Below the pieces are notes generated by a model. The model did not search any database and was not told where the DNA came from. It saw nothing but the letters and a program-made list of their open reading frames with translations. A DNA stretch of 64,000 bases from Microbispora bryophytorum (GTDB lineage Bacteria > Actinomycetota > Actinomycetes > Streptosporangiales > Streptosporangiaceae): contig NZ_VIRL01000001.1 of assembly GCF_006874465.1 (NCBI RefSeq), forward strand, positions 806,001-870,000, in the 5' to 3' direction. The position numbers and the translations under genes were made by a program. Position 1 is the first letter of the stretch, and each line of letters starts with the position of its first letter. Positions 24,952-32,380 of the stretch are shown in pieces.

Positions 24952-25863
24952 GTGAGTGACGGAACAGAGCTGTACACCGTAGGCCAACTCGCTCGGCGTA
25001 GCGGTCTTTCGGTGCATACCATCCGCTTCTGGTCCGACAACGGCCTGATAGTTCCCACCGAGCGCTCGGCCGGCGGGTACCGCCTGTACGACGCCGCCGC
25101 CGTGGCCCGATTTGACCTGGTCCGGACGCTGCGCGAACTCGGTATCGGACTGGAGGCCATCAAGAAGATCCTGGCGCAGCAGGCAACGGTGGCTGAGACG
25201 GCCGAGGTACACGCCCGAGCGCTGGACGCGGAGATCAAGGCTTTGAAGCTTCGCCGCGCCATACTCCGCACGATTGCCAAGCGCGGCAGCACAACCGAGG
25301 AGACGGTTATGACGCACAAACTCGCCCAGGTGTCCGCCACGCAGCGGCAGCAGGTCATCGACGAGTTCATCGAAAGCACGTTTGCGGGGATCACTCTGGA
25401 TGACGACGCCAAGGTGGTTGCACAGTGGATGCGGGAGCTGCCCGATGAGCTGCCGGATGACCCGACGCCACGCCAGGTCGACGCCTGGATCGAGCTGGCC
25501 GACCTGGTGACCAGCGAGGACTTCCGGCAACGGCTCCGGCAGATCGCACTGGCCGGCACCTCATCCGTCGCGTCGCGCCACGGCTATGAGCTCCGCGCAC
25601 TGACCCTGGAGCACGCTGACCGGGCGGTAGCCGAATCGATCGCACCGGCCTCGGCCGAAGGCCGGTCGGTCCTGAATCGAATCATCGACCCTGGCACGCC
25701 CGCCGGTGAGCGCAGCGAGCTGCATCGGTGGCTTGAGACCGTCGCCGACGCCCAGGTGGAGCGCTACTGGCAGTTGATAGCCGTGCTCAACGGCCGTGAG
25801 CCCGATCCATCGGCCATGCCCGCTTTCACCTGGTTGCTTGCCGCTATGCGCGCCCACGGCTGA
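24952..25863 (+). CDS. MerR-family transcriptional regulator
   Basis: About 303 aa from GTG 24952; an earlier in-frame GTG (24925) is possible. LYTVGQLARRSGLSVHTIRFWSDNGLIVPTERSAGGYRLYDAAAVARFDLVRTLRELGIGLEAIKKIL is the MerR DNA-binding domain. The long C-terminal half (EFIESTFAGITLDDDAKVVAQWMRELP, WLETVADAQVERYWQLIAVLNGR) is helical and resembles the effector part of MerR proteins without metal-binding cysteines, so an organic ligand is likely. Cargo of the tRNA-Ala element; its target is not obvious, as the next gene is more than 300 bp away on the other strand. Confidence 0.87.
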   Translation: MSDGTELYTVGQLARRSGLSVHTIRFWSDNGLIVPTERSAGGYRLYDAAAVARFDLVRTLRELGIGLEAIKKILAQQATVAETAEVHARALDAEIKALKLRRAILRTIAKRGSTTEETVMTHKLAQVSATQRQQVIDEFIESTFAGITLDDDAKVVAQWMRELPDELPDDPTPRQVDAWIELADLVTSEDFRQRLRQIALAGTSSVASRHGYELRALTLEHADRAVAESIAPASAEGRSVLNRIIDPGTPAGERSELHRWLETVADAQVERYWQLIAVLNGREPDPSAMPAFTWLLAAMRAHG

Positions 25864-26055
25864 GCCGCCCGTCCTCGTCGTTGCCACCCACCATGGCGAG
25901 AGCGCCAAGGCGGCTGACGATCAAAGCAATGGCGCTGACGGCCCCGCGACCAGGCTCACCACCTGCCCGGCCGGAGCATTCCCTCGCGAGAGGGATGTCA
26001 AGATGGGTGGCTTCGGCGATGTGCCTGAGGTGCCGTTTCCAGGAATCTGAACGGC

Positions 26056-26187
26056 ATGTTGAGCAACATCATCGCCGTTGTGTCGTCGGCGGTCATCGCC
26101 GCAGGAGTGGCGATCGCACCAGCGCATGCCGGAAGAGCACGAAGGCCGATCAACGGTCAAAGCCCAGGCAGGGAAAACGATCCCTGA
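26056..26187 (+). CDS. possible short secreted peptide, perhaps truncated
   Basis: 43 codons: MLSNIIAVVSSAVIAAGVAIAPAHAG is a good signal-peptide-like sequence, but the ORF then runs straight into the terminator hairpin at 26159 and stops, and the ribosome site is weak. Most simply a gene whose 3' part was replaced when the terminator-like repeat was joined here. The rest of 25864-26055 holds no recognisable gene, only a small hairpin (CCCTC-GCGA-GAGGG near 25982). Confidence 0.35.
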   Translation: MLSNIIAVVSSAVIAAGVAIAPAHAGRARRPINGQSPGRENDP

Positions 26188-26195
26188 CCTGGGCT
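26159..26195. terminator. terminator-like hairpin, near-copy of the one beside tRNA-Ala
   Basis: AAAGCCCAGG (26159-26168) pairs with CCTGGGCT (26188-26195), with an inner pairing of CAGGGA/TCCCTG. About 34 of 37 bases match the hairpin at 29011-29049 in the same orientation. It is placed to end the convergent MFS transcript (26201, minus strand). Confidence 0.7.
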
Positions 26196-26200
26196 GACTC

Positions 26201-27457
26201 TTATCGTCGCGACTGCTGGTCAGCGTCGCGCTTCGTCGGCTGTGGCGCAGAGTCCTCCACGAAGCGAGGACGGCAAGCGAACCAGCCGGCGATCACTCCT
26301 GGGACGGCGGTCGCAGCGAGCACCAGGAGCGAGACCGACCATGATCCGGTCGCCTCGCGCAGAAGGCCCAGACCGATCGGGCCCAGGCACGCCAGCCCAT
26401 AGCCGATGCCTTGCACGAAGCCCGACACGGCGGAGGCCGTCTGCGGGCTCTTGGTTCGACGGTTGATGAGGGTCATGCAGAGCGGGAAGGTGCTCACTCC
26501 GATTCCCAGCGCGCACATCCACATCAACGTGCCGTCGAGCGGGGACAGGAGCAGGCCCAGGTATCCCGCCACCAGGAAGATCGCGCACCCGACGACCACG
26601 ATGAACGGGTTCGTCATGCGCGTGGCCAGGTGCGGAACCACCAAGGCCGCGAGCATGCCCCATGCCGAGTAGAGCGCGACCATGGAGCCGCCCAGGGCCG
26701 CACTGCCTCCTGCGTCGGTGAGCACTGCCGGAACCCAGGTGATGATCCCGTAGTTGGACAGCGAGATCATCGCAAAGAGGATCACCAGGCCCCAGACGGT
26801 TGGTGATCGGCTGATCCTCCGTCCCGCATCGGTCGCCGTCACGGCCGCGGGCGCGTGGTGATCGGCGGGCAGCCTGACCGCCAGGATGAGCCAGACCACA
26901 CCGGCCACAGCAGCTGGTCCCGCCCAGATCCCTACCGAGAACCGCCACGTCGCCGCCTCTGCTACCGGGACCGCGAGGAGCGGGGCGATGAACTGGCCCG
27001 CCTGCATGAGGATCAGGTAAAGCGAGGTCCCCAGGGCCAGCCGATCGGCGAACCATGCCTTCACCAACGGAACGACCACGACGTTCGCGGCTCCGATTCC
27101 GGCCAGTGCCAGCACGGTCGAAAGGACCAGCAACACGGGCGTTGGAGAGAAGGCGCGCATCAGGAGCGACAGAGCCGTCAGTCCCAGCGCCACAGTGGCC
27201 GTGCGCTCGAGTCCGAACTTCCTCGTCACCGCTGGGGCGAGAAACCCGAAGATGCCGAAGGACACCGCCGGCACAGTGCCGAGCAGGCCGGACAGCGTCA
27301 CCCCGAAGCCGAGATCGGCTCCGATGATCTCCAGGAGCGGAGTGAACCCGGTCACGGCCGTTCGCAGGTTGACCGCCGTCAGGGCGATGGCGAGCCAGGC
27401 CCACAAGGTCAGACGCCTACGGTGTAACGGAACGACCGATGAGGAGAGCAATGCCAC
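26201..27457 (-). CDS. MFS transporter, CynX/NimT-like
   Basis: 418 aa with about 12 membrane segments. TLWAWLAIALTAVNLRTAVTGFTPLLEIIGADLG is the N-terminal signature of the CynX/NimT subfamily (NLR near helix 1), and SFGIFGFLAPAVTRKFGLERT is the loop 2-3 motif. Members transport cyanate, 2-nitroimidazole and other small organic anions, usually outward. Divergent from a GntR regulator with a 41-bp gap, so the regulator almost certainly controls it. Confidence 0.88.
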   Translation of the reverse strand: MALLSSSVVPLHRRRLTLWAWLAIALTAVNLRTAVTGFTPLLEIIGADLGFGVTLSGLLGTVPAVSFGIFGFLAPAVTRKFGLERTATVALGLTALSLLMRAFSPTPVLLVLSTVLALAGIGAANVVVVPLVKAWFADRLALGTSLYLILMQAGQFIAPLLAVPVAEAATWRFSVGIWAGPAAVAGVVWLILAVRLPADHHAPAAVTATDAGRRISRSPTVWGLVILFAMISLSNYGIITWVPAVLTDAGGSAALGGSMVALYSAWGMLAALVVPHLATRMTNPFIVVVGCAIFLVAGYLGLLLSPLDGTLMWMCALGIGVSTFPLCMTLINRRTKSPQTASAVSGFVQGIGYGLACLGPIGLGLLREATGSWSVSLLVLAATAVPGVIAGWFACRPRFVEDSAPQPTKRDADQQSRR

Positions 27458-27498
27458 GTTATACTCCGGTAGAGGTCAGCAGATGATGGGATTATGGG

Positions 27499-28179
27499 AT
27501 GAGTTGCGAAGAGTCTGACACGCAACAGCCGATGCGTCGAGTGGGACTCATCGACCAGGCTGCCGAGCGCTTCCGCGAGGAGGTGGCCTCTGGACGCTGG
27601 CCGGTCGGTGAGCGGATACCGACCGAGGCCGCACTGGTGTCGGAGTTCGGGATCGGCCGGAACACGGTGCGCGAGGCGGTGCAGTCGCTGGTGCACGCAG
27701 GTCTGCTGCGCCGTGAGCAGGGCCGCGGCACCTTCGTCATCTCCGACTCCGAGCTGACAGGCACTCTTGAACGTCAGCTCGCCGGTGGCACCCGTCGCCA
27801 CTACCTGGAACTACGCCTTGCCCTTGACAGCTCTGCAGCGTCACTGGCCGCGTCGAACCGCTCAGATGCCGACGTCGAACTGCTGCGCGAGCTGCGCGAC
27901 CGTCGAGAAGCGAGCTGGTCGACCAATGATCTCGACCAGCGAGCGAGCGCGGACCTCGCCCTGCATCGCGCGATCGTGGCAGCGACGCACAACCCTCTCT
28001 ACGTCAAGCTGTACTCCAGCATGCTCGACGTCTTCGCTGCCCACATGCGCGACGAGAAGAGCGAGGACGAGGACGCGGCGCACCGCTATCACCACGAGCT
28101 GGTCGAGGCGATCGCGGACGGGGACGCCGACCGTGCCGCCATGAAGGTGGCTTCCATCTTCAAACCCTTCATGCGCTGA
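27499..28179 (+). CDS. GntR-family regulator (FadR/FCD type)
   Basis: 226 aa. EVASGRWPVGERIPTEAALVSEFGIGRNTVREAVQSLVHAGLLRREQGRGTFV is the GntR winged helix; the C-terminal helical FCD domain has LHRAIVAATHNPLYVKLYSSM and HHELVEAIADGD with the conserved metal-binding His pattern. CynX-like MFS genes with a divergent FCD regulator are a common module. A TATACT hexamer at 27460-27465 is the likely -10 for this gene. Confidence 0.9.
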   Translation: MSCEESDTQQPMRRVGLIDQAAERFREEVASGRWPVGERIPTEAALVSEFGIGRNTVREAVQSLVHAGLLRREQGRGTFVISDSELTGTLERQLAGGTRRHYLELRLALDSSAASLAASNRSDADVELLRELRDRREASWSTNDLDQRASADLALHRAIVAATHNPLYVKLYSSMLDVFAAHMRDEKSEDEDAAHRYHHELVEAIADGDADRAAMKVASIFKPFMR

Positions 28180-28257
28180 ACCACGCAATCGCCTCCCCAC
28201 TCGAGCGAGGCGTCTCCGACGATGCCCCGCAACGCGAAGCGCCCGCAGCAGGCGGCA

Positions 28258-28302
28258 CGGGCCGTGTTGCCGTACGGGCCGTGTTGCCGTACGGGCCGTG
28301 TT
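28258..28302 (+). repeat. 17-bp tandem repeat, 2.6 units
   Basis: CGGGCCGTGTTGCCGTA at 28258 and 28275, then a partial third unit (CGGGCCGTGTT) at 28292. It lies in the gap between the GntR gene and the integrase fragment. Confidence 0.8.
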
Positions 28303-28318
28303 GATGACGGCCGTCTAA

Positions 28319-28480
28319 GAGGACAAGCTGCTCAGCCGGAACCCCTGCCGGATCACGGGCGGACAACGAGCAGACGCCAGAGCGGCCCATCTCACCATCG
28401 CCCAGGTCATCGAGCCGGCCGACCGGATGGCCGACCGGCGCATACGCGCGCTGATCCTGCTGACCACCTTCGCGAGCCTG
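28319..28480 (+). pseudogene. tyrosine integrase fragment
   Basis: After a stop codon (28316-28318) the frame reads EDKLLSRNPCRITGG... then AHLTIAQVIEPADRMADRRI and RALILLTTFASL. This matches the stretch of actinobacterial phage-type integrases linking the core-binding domain to the catalytic domain (RRNPCRIxGAG..., LTxAQVxALAxAI..., RYRALVLLATFASLRWGEL), up to just before the catalytic Arg. The catalytic domain itself is gone. The same frame happens to run into the RHH gene at 28550. Confidence 0.8.
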
Positions 28481-28549
28481 CCGCATCCTCACCGACAAAG
28501 CTCTAGTGATCATCCACGTGATGCCGACCGCGCTATGGAGAAGGACGCC

Positions 28550-28906
28550 ATGACTGAGCACGACGCAGCCTGGCCACCCGGAGACATCGAGCTAGCCCTG
28601 GACCACGACTCCGATATTGACGACTCAGAAGAGATCTACGACGCCAAGGGCAACCTGATCACCGACGAGTACGTACAGGACGCGATCAACGACGTTCACC
28701 GCGCGATCGACGAAGGCCGCGTGCCCGTGCCGACCAGCCGCCCCGGACGTCCATCGCTCACAGGCGAGGGCACCCATTCCCCAAGGGTCTCCTTCAGACT
28801 CCCGGAGGAGTTGCGTGAACGCGCCAAGGCACGCGCCGAGCAAGAGGGTAAGAGCGTGTCCGCACTGGCACGGGAAGCCTTCGAGCAATTCCTCAGAGCG
28901 GGATGA
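28550..28906 (+). CDS. ribbon-helix-helix (CopG/antitoxin-like) protein
   Basis: 118 aa starting MTEHDAAWPPGDIELALDHD, with GGAGAAGGA just upstream; the frame is open further back only because it joins the integrase relic. The C-terminal 40 residues, RVSFRLPEELRERAKARAEQEGKSVSALAREAFEQFL, are a clear RHH DNA-binding fold, preceded by an acidic N-terminal half and a PTSRPGRPSLTGEG linker. Such proteins are often antitoxins. The next frame overlaps its stop (ATGA at 28904) but reads through the terminator and matches no toxin family, so the toxin partner appears lost or was never present. Confidence 0.8.
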   Translation: MTEHDAAWPPGDIELALDHDSDIDDSEEIYDAKGNLITDEYVQDAINDVHRAIDEGRVPVPTSRPGRPSLTGEGTHSPRVSFRLPEELRERAKARAEQEGKSVSALAREAFEQFLRAG

Positions 28907-29010
28907 GCACATACTCGACGAACGGCGGTACCAGGTGGCCAAGCAGGTCGGAAGGAGGGTGGATCGGGCATGCAACGGGCACGCACGAGCGACAAGTCCG
29001 AATAACGATC

Positions 29011-29049
29011 AAAGCCCAGGCGGGGAAAAGGGTCCCTGACCTGGGCTTT
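29011..29049. terminator. terminator at the 3' side of tRNA-Ala
   Basis: AAAGCCCAGG (29011-29020) with CCTGGGCTTT (29040-29049) and an inner GGGA/TCCC pairing; TTTT on the plus side. It starts 8 bp beyond the tRNA 3' end and can serve transcripts from both directions. Confidence 0.8.
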
Positions 29050-29057
29050 TGAGTGAG

Positions 29058-29130
29058 TGGAGCCTAGGGGATTCGAACCCCTGACTTCCTGCTTGCAAAG
29101 CAGGCGCTCTGCCAGCTGAGCTAAGGCCCC
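29058..29130 (-). tRNA. tRNA-Ala (anticodon UGC)
   Basis: Read on the minus strand, 73 nt fold into a cloverleaf. Acceptor GGGGCCT pairs with AGGCTCC (one G-U), the D arm follows TAGCTCAGCTGGCAGAGC, the anticodon stem CCTGC/GCAGG encloses TTTGCAA giving anticodon TGC, and the T arm is AGGGG-TTCGAAT-CCCCT. Discriminator A; CCA is not encoded. Its 3' half is duplicated at 24678-24708. Confidence 0.97.
29066..29096 (-). repeat. right attachment-site copy within tRNA-Ala
   Basis: The 31-bp segment of the intact tRNA gene identical to 24678-24708. It spans the T arm, variable loop and the 3' strand of the anticodon stem, a usual crossover region for tRNA-targeting integrases. Confidence 0.85.
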
Positions 29131-29281
29131 TTGGCGGGTGCGAATGCGCGAAGGCGCAGATCCACAGGCCGCCGGTGCGTACACCGTAGCAACAGCCCGC
29201 ACCCGAGCGCCACTCGATAGGCGCCGCGCCGCCCACGTTGCCCTCGGCAGCGGGGGGGATCTTCACCAAACGAGCCGGCGA

Positions 29282-29998
29282 TCAGGAGGCCGAGGTGACC
29301 ACCGGCGACGCGCTGACCCCGTTGCCCAGGACGAGCCCGGGGAAGCCGGCGATGGAATCGATGATGTGGGTGGCACCGCCGCCGAGCAGACGGTCCTTAC
29401 TGTGGACGCCGGTGAGCACTCCGGCGACGATCGAGGCGCCCGCGCGCCGGCCGCACAGCATGTCGCTCTCGGAGTCGCCCGCCACGGCCACCTGCCGTAC
29501 GTCGTCGACGCCGGAACGCAGAACGGCGGTCAGCACCATGTCCGGGTAGGGACGGCCACGTCCGGCGTCCTCGGGACACAGTGCGAGGTCCAGCATGTCG
29601 ACCCAGGTGAGGCTGCTCAGCACCCGTCCCAGCGTCGCACGGCTGAATCCGGTGATCAGGGCGATCTTCAGGCCTGCGTCGCGCAGCTTCGCGATGGTCT
29701 CGACGGTCCCGGGCAGCGGCACGAGACCGGACCGTTCGATGGCTCCCTCGTAGGAGCGCTCGAAGGTCAGGTTTGCGGCCTGCGCCTGGGCCTCGTTCCC
29801 GGGGAAGATGCCCCGGAAGACTTCGATCTGGGGACATCCCCGGGACCTGTGCACATGCACCATGGCACGGGCATAGGCGCTGGTCCCGGGGACGATGCCC
29901 TGCGTGGCGATCGCCTCGGCGAACGCCCGTTCCACCATTTCGATGTCACCGATCGTGGTCCCGGCCAAGTCAAGACAGGCCAGCTTCACGGGGCTCAT
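29282..29998 (-). CDS. HAD-superfamily phosphatase, phosphonatase-like
   Basis: 238 aa from ATG 29998; an in-frame ATG at 30028 is possible, but the family opens at the catalytic strand. KLACLDLAGTTIGD is motif I (nucleophile Asp in DxAGTT, as in phosphonatase-like and beta-phosphoglucomutase-like proteins), ALITGFSRATLGRVL motif II and VAVAGDSESDMLCGRRAGASIVAGVLTG motif III/IV. The cap insertion is helical. Substrate unknown; no phosphonate genes nearby. Confidence 0.85.
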   Translation of the reverse strand: MSPVKLACLDLAGTTIGDIEMVERAFAEAIATQGIVPGTSAYARAMVHVHRSRGCPQIEVFRGIFPGNEAQAQAANLTFERSYEGAIERSGLVPLPGTVETIAKLRDAGLKIALITGFSRATLGRVLSSLTWVDMLDLALCPEDAGRGRPYPDMVLTAVLRSGVDDVRQVAVAGDSESDMLCGRRAGASIVAGVLTGVHSKDRLLGGGATHIIDSIAGFPGLVLGNGVSASPVVTSAS

Positions 29999-30037
29999 TC
30001 CCGTACCCTTGCCACGATCAAGCACCATCCCTGGTGG

Positions 30038-30157
30038 TCAGTTCTCGCTGCCGGTGGCCTCGGTCCACAGGTCGAGCTCGGCACGGTCGGCCTGCACCTT
30101 GCGCCAGACCAGAAGTCCGCCGACGGCGACCAGAGCGAGAACAAGCAGCTTCTTCAC
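30038..30157 (-). CDS. DLW-39 family small protein
   Basis: A 39-aa GTG-start gene. VKKLLVLALVAVGGLLVWRK is a single N-terminal membrane helix, followed by a short tail with the eponymous DLW (AELDLWTEATGSEN). Length exactly 39 and the motif match the DLW-39 family of tiny conserved actinobacterial proteins. Members are often found near tRNA genes next to gyrA, and here tRNA-Ala lies 0.9 kb away. Function unknown. Confidence 0.85.
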   Translation of the reverse strand: MKKLLVLALVAVGGLLVWRKVQADRAELDLWTEATGSEN

Positions 30158-30461
30158 GGTGTGACCCCACTTCTCGACGGTCTCACCTGCCGGGTGAGAC
30201 AACGCCCGGTTCTACGGTTCCCTGCAGCCTAGCAAGGCTTCGACGCCCGGCCCGGATTGCCCGAAATCTCGCTGCACCACAATCATGATTACGGCTCGCC
30301 TGTCTGGCCCGCCGTCCGACCCTGGCGGCAGGGCGGCGAGATCAGAAGTGCCCAGCTCACAGTGGCGCTAACCATGCCTGCGGGCGGCGTCCGGAGAAAG
30401 AGGGAGGCCTGGTTTCGGTCAGGCGGTCCGCGCTCCGCTCTCAGCGGAAGTCAGATGTCGA
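30158..30461. other. intergenic region, no gene seen
   Basis: About 300 bp between the HATPase gene and the DLW-39 gene. No conserved frame, hairpin terminator or palindrome was recognised. Confidence 0.4.
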
Positions 30462-30857
30462 TCAGGGAAGCGCCACGGAGAGACGGATCGTCGTTCCCTC
30501 GGCCCCCGTACGCACGACGAGGTCGGCCAGGCGGTTCATGAGCCACAGTCCGCGTCCCCCGAAGCCGAACCGCGTCGTCGTCTCCTCGCGCTCCAGCGCC
30601 TCGTCGGGAATGCCGGGACCTTTGTCGGTGATCTCAGCCACCAGCACTCCCGCCTCGCGCCACATGGCGATTCCCCGCGGCGGGGAGCCATATCGGACGG
30701 CGTTGGTGACCGCCTCGTGCACCGCAAGCACGAAATCCTCCAGGATCACGCCCTTGAGCCCGGCCTCCTGCGCCGACACCATGACGAGATGCCGCACCCT
30801 GGTGACCGAACTTCGGTCGAACTCCAGGCTGAGCAGGCTGCCCGCCAAGGTTCTCAC
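30462..30857 (-). CDS. ATP-binding (HATPase, anti-sigma/RsbW-like) protein
   Basis: 131 aa from a GTG at 30857 preceded by AGGAGG. VLAVHEAVTNAVRYGSP is the N box (Asn, His neighbours), ITDKGPGIPDEAL the G1 box and RFGFGGRGLWLMNRLADLV the G2 region of the GHKL fold. Such single-domain proteins in actinomycetes act as anti-sigma factors or partners of small regulators. The frame extends to 30983, but the extra residues are Arg-rich and not conserved-looking. It lies beside HTH, DUF397 and second HATPase genes, as in whiJ/abaA-type loci. Confidence 0.8.
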   Translation of the reverse strand: MRTLAGSLLSLEFDRSSVTRVRHLVMVSAQEAGLKGVILEDFVLAVHEAVTNAVRYGSPPRGIAMWREAGVLVAEITDKGPGIPDEALEREETTTRFGFGGRGLWLMNRLADLVVRTGAEGTTIRLSVALP

Positions 30858-31000
30858 CGCCCTCCTGCTTGCCCCACGGTGTGGTGGTACTCCATTTACC
30901 GCACACGCGCACCTGACACGTATTTTCAGGTACGGTTCGCGCCACACTCTTCTGCGGCGCGCGGCAGCGGGGGGTTCGCGCACGTGACGCTAGCGCATCG

Positions 31001-31906
31001 TCACAGCTCCGTCATGATCTGCCGTAGCATCCGCTTGGTCTCCGACACCGGTCCGGCTTGCATGCACAGGCGTTCCATGACGGCGAGATAGCGGTCGATG
31101 TCCTCCCGTTTCTCCAGGTAGATGGAGCTGGTGAGCTGTTCGAGGTAGACGATGTCCGGCAGTCCGACCCCCGCGAAGCGCAGGATGCTGAACGGCCCTC
31201 CTGCGGCCGCGTGCCCCCCGGCGCTGAACGGGATGATTTGGAGCGTTACACGAGGCTGGGCGACCATCTCGAGCAGGTGCTCGATCTGGGCCCGCATCAC
31301 CTCGGCCCCGCCCACCGGACGCCGCAGCACGGCCTCGTCGATCACCGCCCACAGGATGGGCGGGTCCGGGCGGACCAGCACCTCCTGGCGGTCCATCCGC
31401 AGCCGGACGCGGCGCTCGATCTCCTCGTCCGACGCGTCGGGATGGCCGAGGCGCACAACCGCTTCGGCGTACGCGGGGGCCTGTAGCAGCCCGGGCACGA
31501 ACTGCACCTCGTAGCAGCGGATGGCGCTCGCGGCCTGCTCCAGGCCGACGTACGCCTCGAACCAGGAGGGTAGGACGTCGTCGTACTTGTGCCACCAGCC
31601 GGGGGCGTTGGCCTGGGCGACGAGCGAGAGCAGCGCCTCGCGCTCGCTCTCGTCGGTGACGCCGTACAGGGTGAGGAGGTCGGCGACGTCGCGGCGACGG
31701 AACCCGACGCGCCCGAGTTCCATCCGGCTGATCTTCGAGTGGGAGGCGCGGATGGCGTGACCGGCCTCCTCCAGGCGGATGTGCCTGCTCTCACGGAGCC
31801 GTCGCAGTTGGGTGCCGAGCAGAATGCGCAGGACCGTGGGGCTGCGGCGTGACCGTGCCGCCAGGTCGATCGGGTGAGGCACACCCTCGGTAGGGGCCGC
31901 AGTCAT
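31001..31906 (-). CDS. XRE HTH / DUF5753 regulator (Scr1/WhiJ-like)
   Basis: 301 aa, ATG at 31906 with AAGGA upstream. TVLRILLGTQLRRLRESRHIRLEEAGHAIRASHSKISRMELGRVGFRRRDVADLLTLYGV is the helix-turn-helix; the rest, with WFEAYVGLEQAASAIRCYEVQFVPGLLQAPAYAEAVVR and LQIIPFSAGGHAAAGGPFSILRF, is the DUF5753 domain. These proteins pair with DUF397 proteins in development-linked loci of Streptomyces and relatives; here the DUF397 gene is immediately upstream. Confidence 0.92.
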   Translation of the reverse strand: MTAAPTEGVPHPIDLAARSRRSPTVLRILLGTQLRRLRESRHIRLEEAGHAIRASHSKISRMELGRVGFRRRDVADLLTLYGVTDESEREALLSLVAQANAPGWWHKYDDVLPSWFEAYVGLEQAASAIRCYEVQFVPGLLQAPAYAEAVVRLGHPDASDEEIERRVRLRMDRQEVLVRPDPPILWAVIDEAVLRRPVGGAEVMRAQIEHLLEMVAQPRVTLQIIPFSAGGHAAAGGPFSILRFAGVGLPDIVYLEQLTSSIYLEKREDIDRYLAVMERLCMQAGPVSETKRMLRQIMTEL

Positions 31907-31983
31907 ATGGGGTCCTTTGAGGTGCACCGACGTTTACGCCACGTTCACGATACTCCCCACGTCGGCCCGCGCAAGTGGTGAGA

Positions 31984-32232
31984 TCATTTCTCCACTTCAC
32001 CGAGTAGGTCGTCGAATTCGCCCTCCTTGGCGGCGCGGAGGAATGCGGTCATGTCCTGAAGTGGAACGATCAGCGCCGGCCCGGACGGGTGCCGGGAGTT
32101 GCGCAGTGCCACCCGGCCGTCGGGGAGCGCGGCGATCTCGACGCAGTTGCCGCTCGGATTGCTGTGCCGGCTCTTGCGCCAGGCCTGCTGCCCCAGATGA
32201 GATGAGGGCATTCCGTTGTAGATCAGGGACAC
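31984..32232 (-). CDS. DUF397 small protein (Scr2-like partner)
   Basis: 82 aa from GTG 32232: VSLIYNGMPSSHLGQQAWRKSRHSNPSGNCVEIAALPDG, then VALRNSRHPSGPALIVPLQDMTAFL. W-KSxxSxxxGxCVEvA and the VAvRdSk.p.Gp.L.f..... block define DUF397. The longer upstream frame has no such motifs. DUF397 proteins act together with the neighbouring HTH/DUF5753 regulator, probably as its antagonist. Confidence 0.88.
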   Translation of the reverse strand: MSLIYNGMPSSHLGQQAWRKSRHSNPSGNCVEIAALPDGRVALRNSRHPSGPALIVPLQDMTAFLRAAKEGEFDDLLGEVEK

Positions 32233-32280
32233 GCGGCGCCTCGTTTCGGAATCCGAGCCCAACGAGCGACATTCGTGCGT

Positions 32281-32342
32281 TTGCACGTGCATCTGTACTT
32301 GCACAGGAGCATCAATGGGAGCAGTATGACTTACAGAGTCAT
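32281..32342. promoter_or_regulatory. divergent promoter with TTGCAC repeats and an inverted repeat
   Basis: TTGCAC occurs at 32281-32286 and 32299-32304 (18 bp apart) with a GTGCA palindrome between, and a perfect inverted repeat ATGACT-N5-AGTCAT spans 32326-32342. The region separates the DUF397 gene (start 32232) from the HATPase gene (start 32381), so it is the likely target of the HTH/DUF5753 protein. Confidence 0.5.
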
Positions 32343-32380
32343 CCCGCCACATGGTCGACATCAACCTCATAGGGCTCTCA

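Larger units (their letters stand above)
24678..29096. mobile_element. decayed integrative element in tRNA-Ala(UGC)
   Basis: A 31-bp exact direct repeat of the 3' half of the tRNA-Ala gene (T arm, variable region, anticodon 3' strand) is present at 24678-24708 and, inside the intact tRNA, at 29066-29096, both in the same orientation. The extra copy lies on the 3' side of the tRNA, as left by tyrosine-recombinase integration. Inside are a fragment of such a recombinase (28319-28480), a MerR regulator, an MFS pump with divergent GntR regulator, and an RHH protein. No intact integrase, excisionase or replication gene remains, so the element is probably fixed. Ends and integrase relic are seen; element identity is inferred. 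Confidence 0.75.

Noticed and set aside
28904..29052. ORF overlapping the RHH stop (ATGA) as a possible toxin
   Set aside because: The 49-codon frame runs through the terminator hairpin and has no toxin-like motif, so a toxin partner is not supported.
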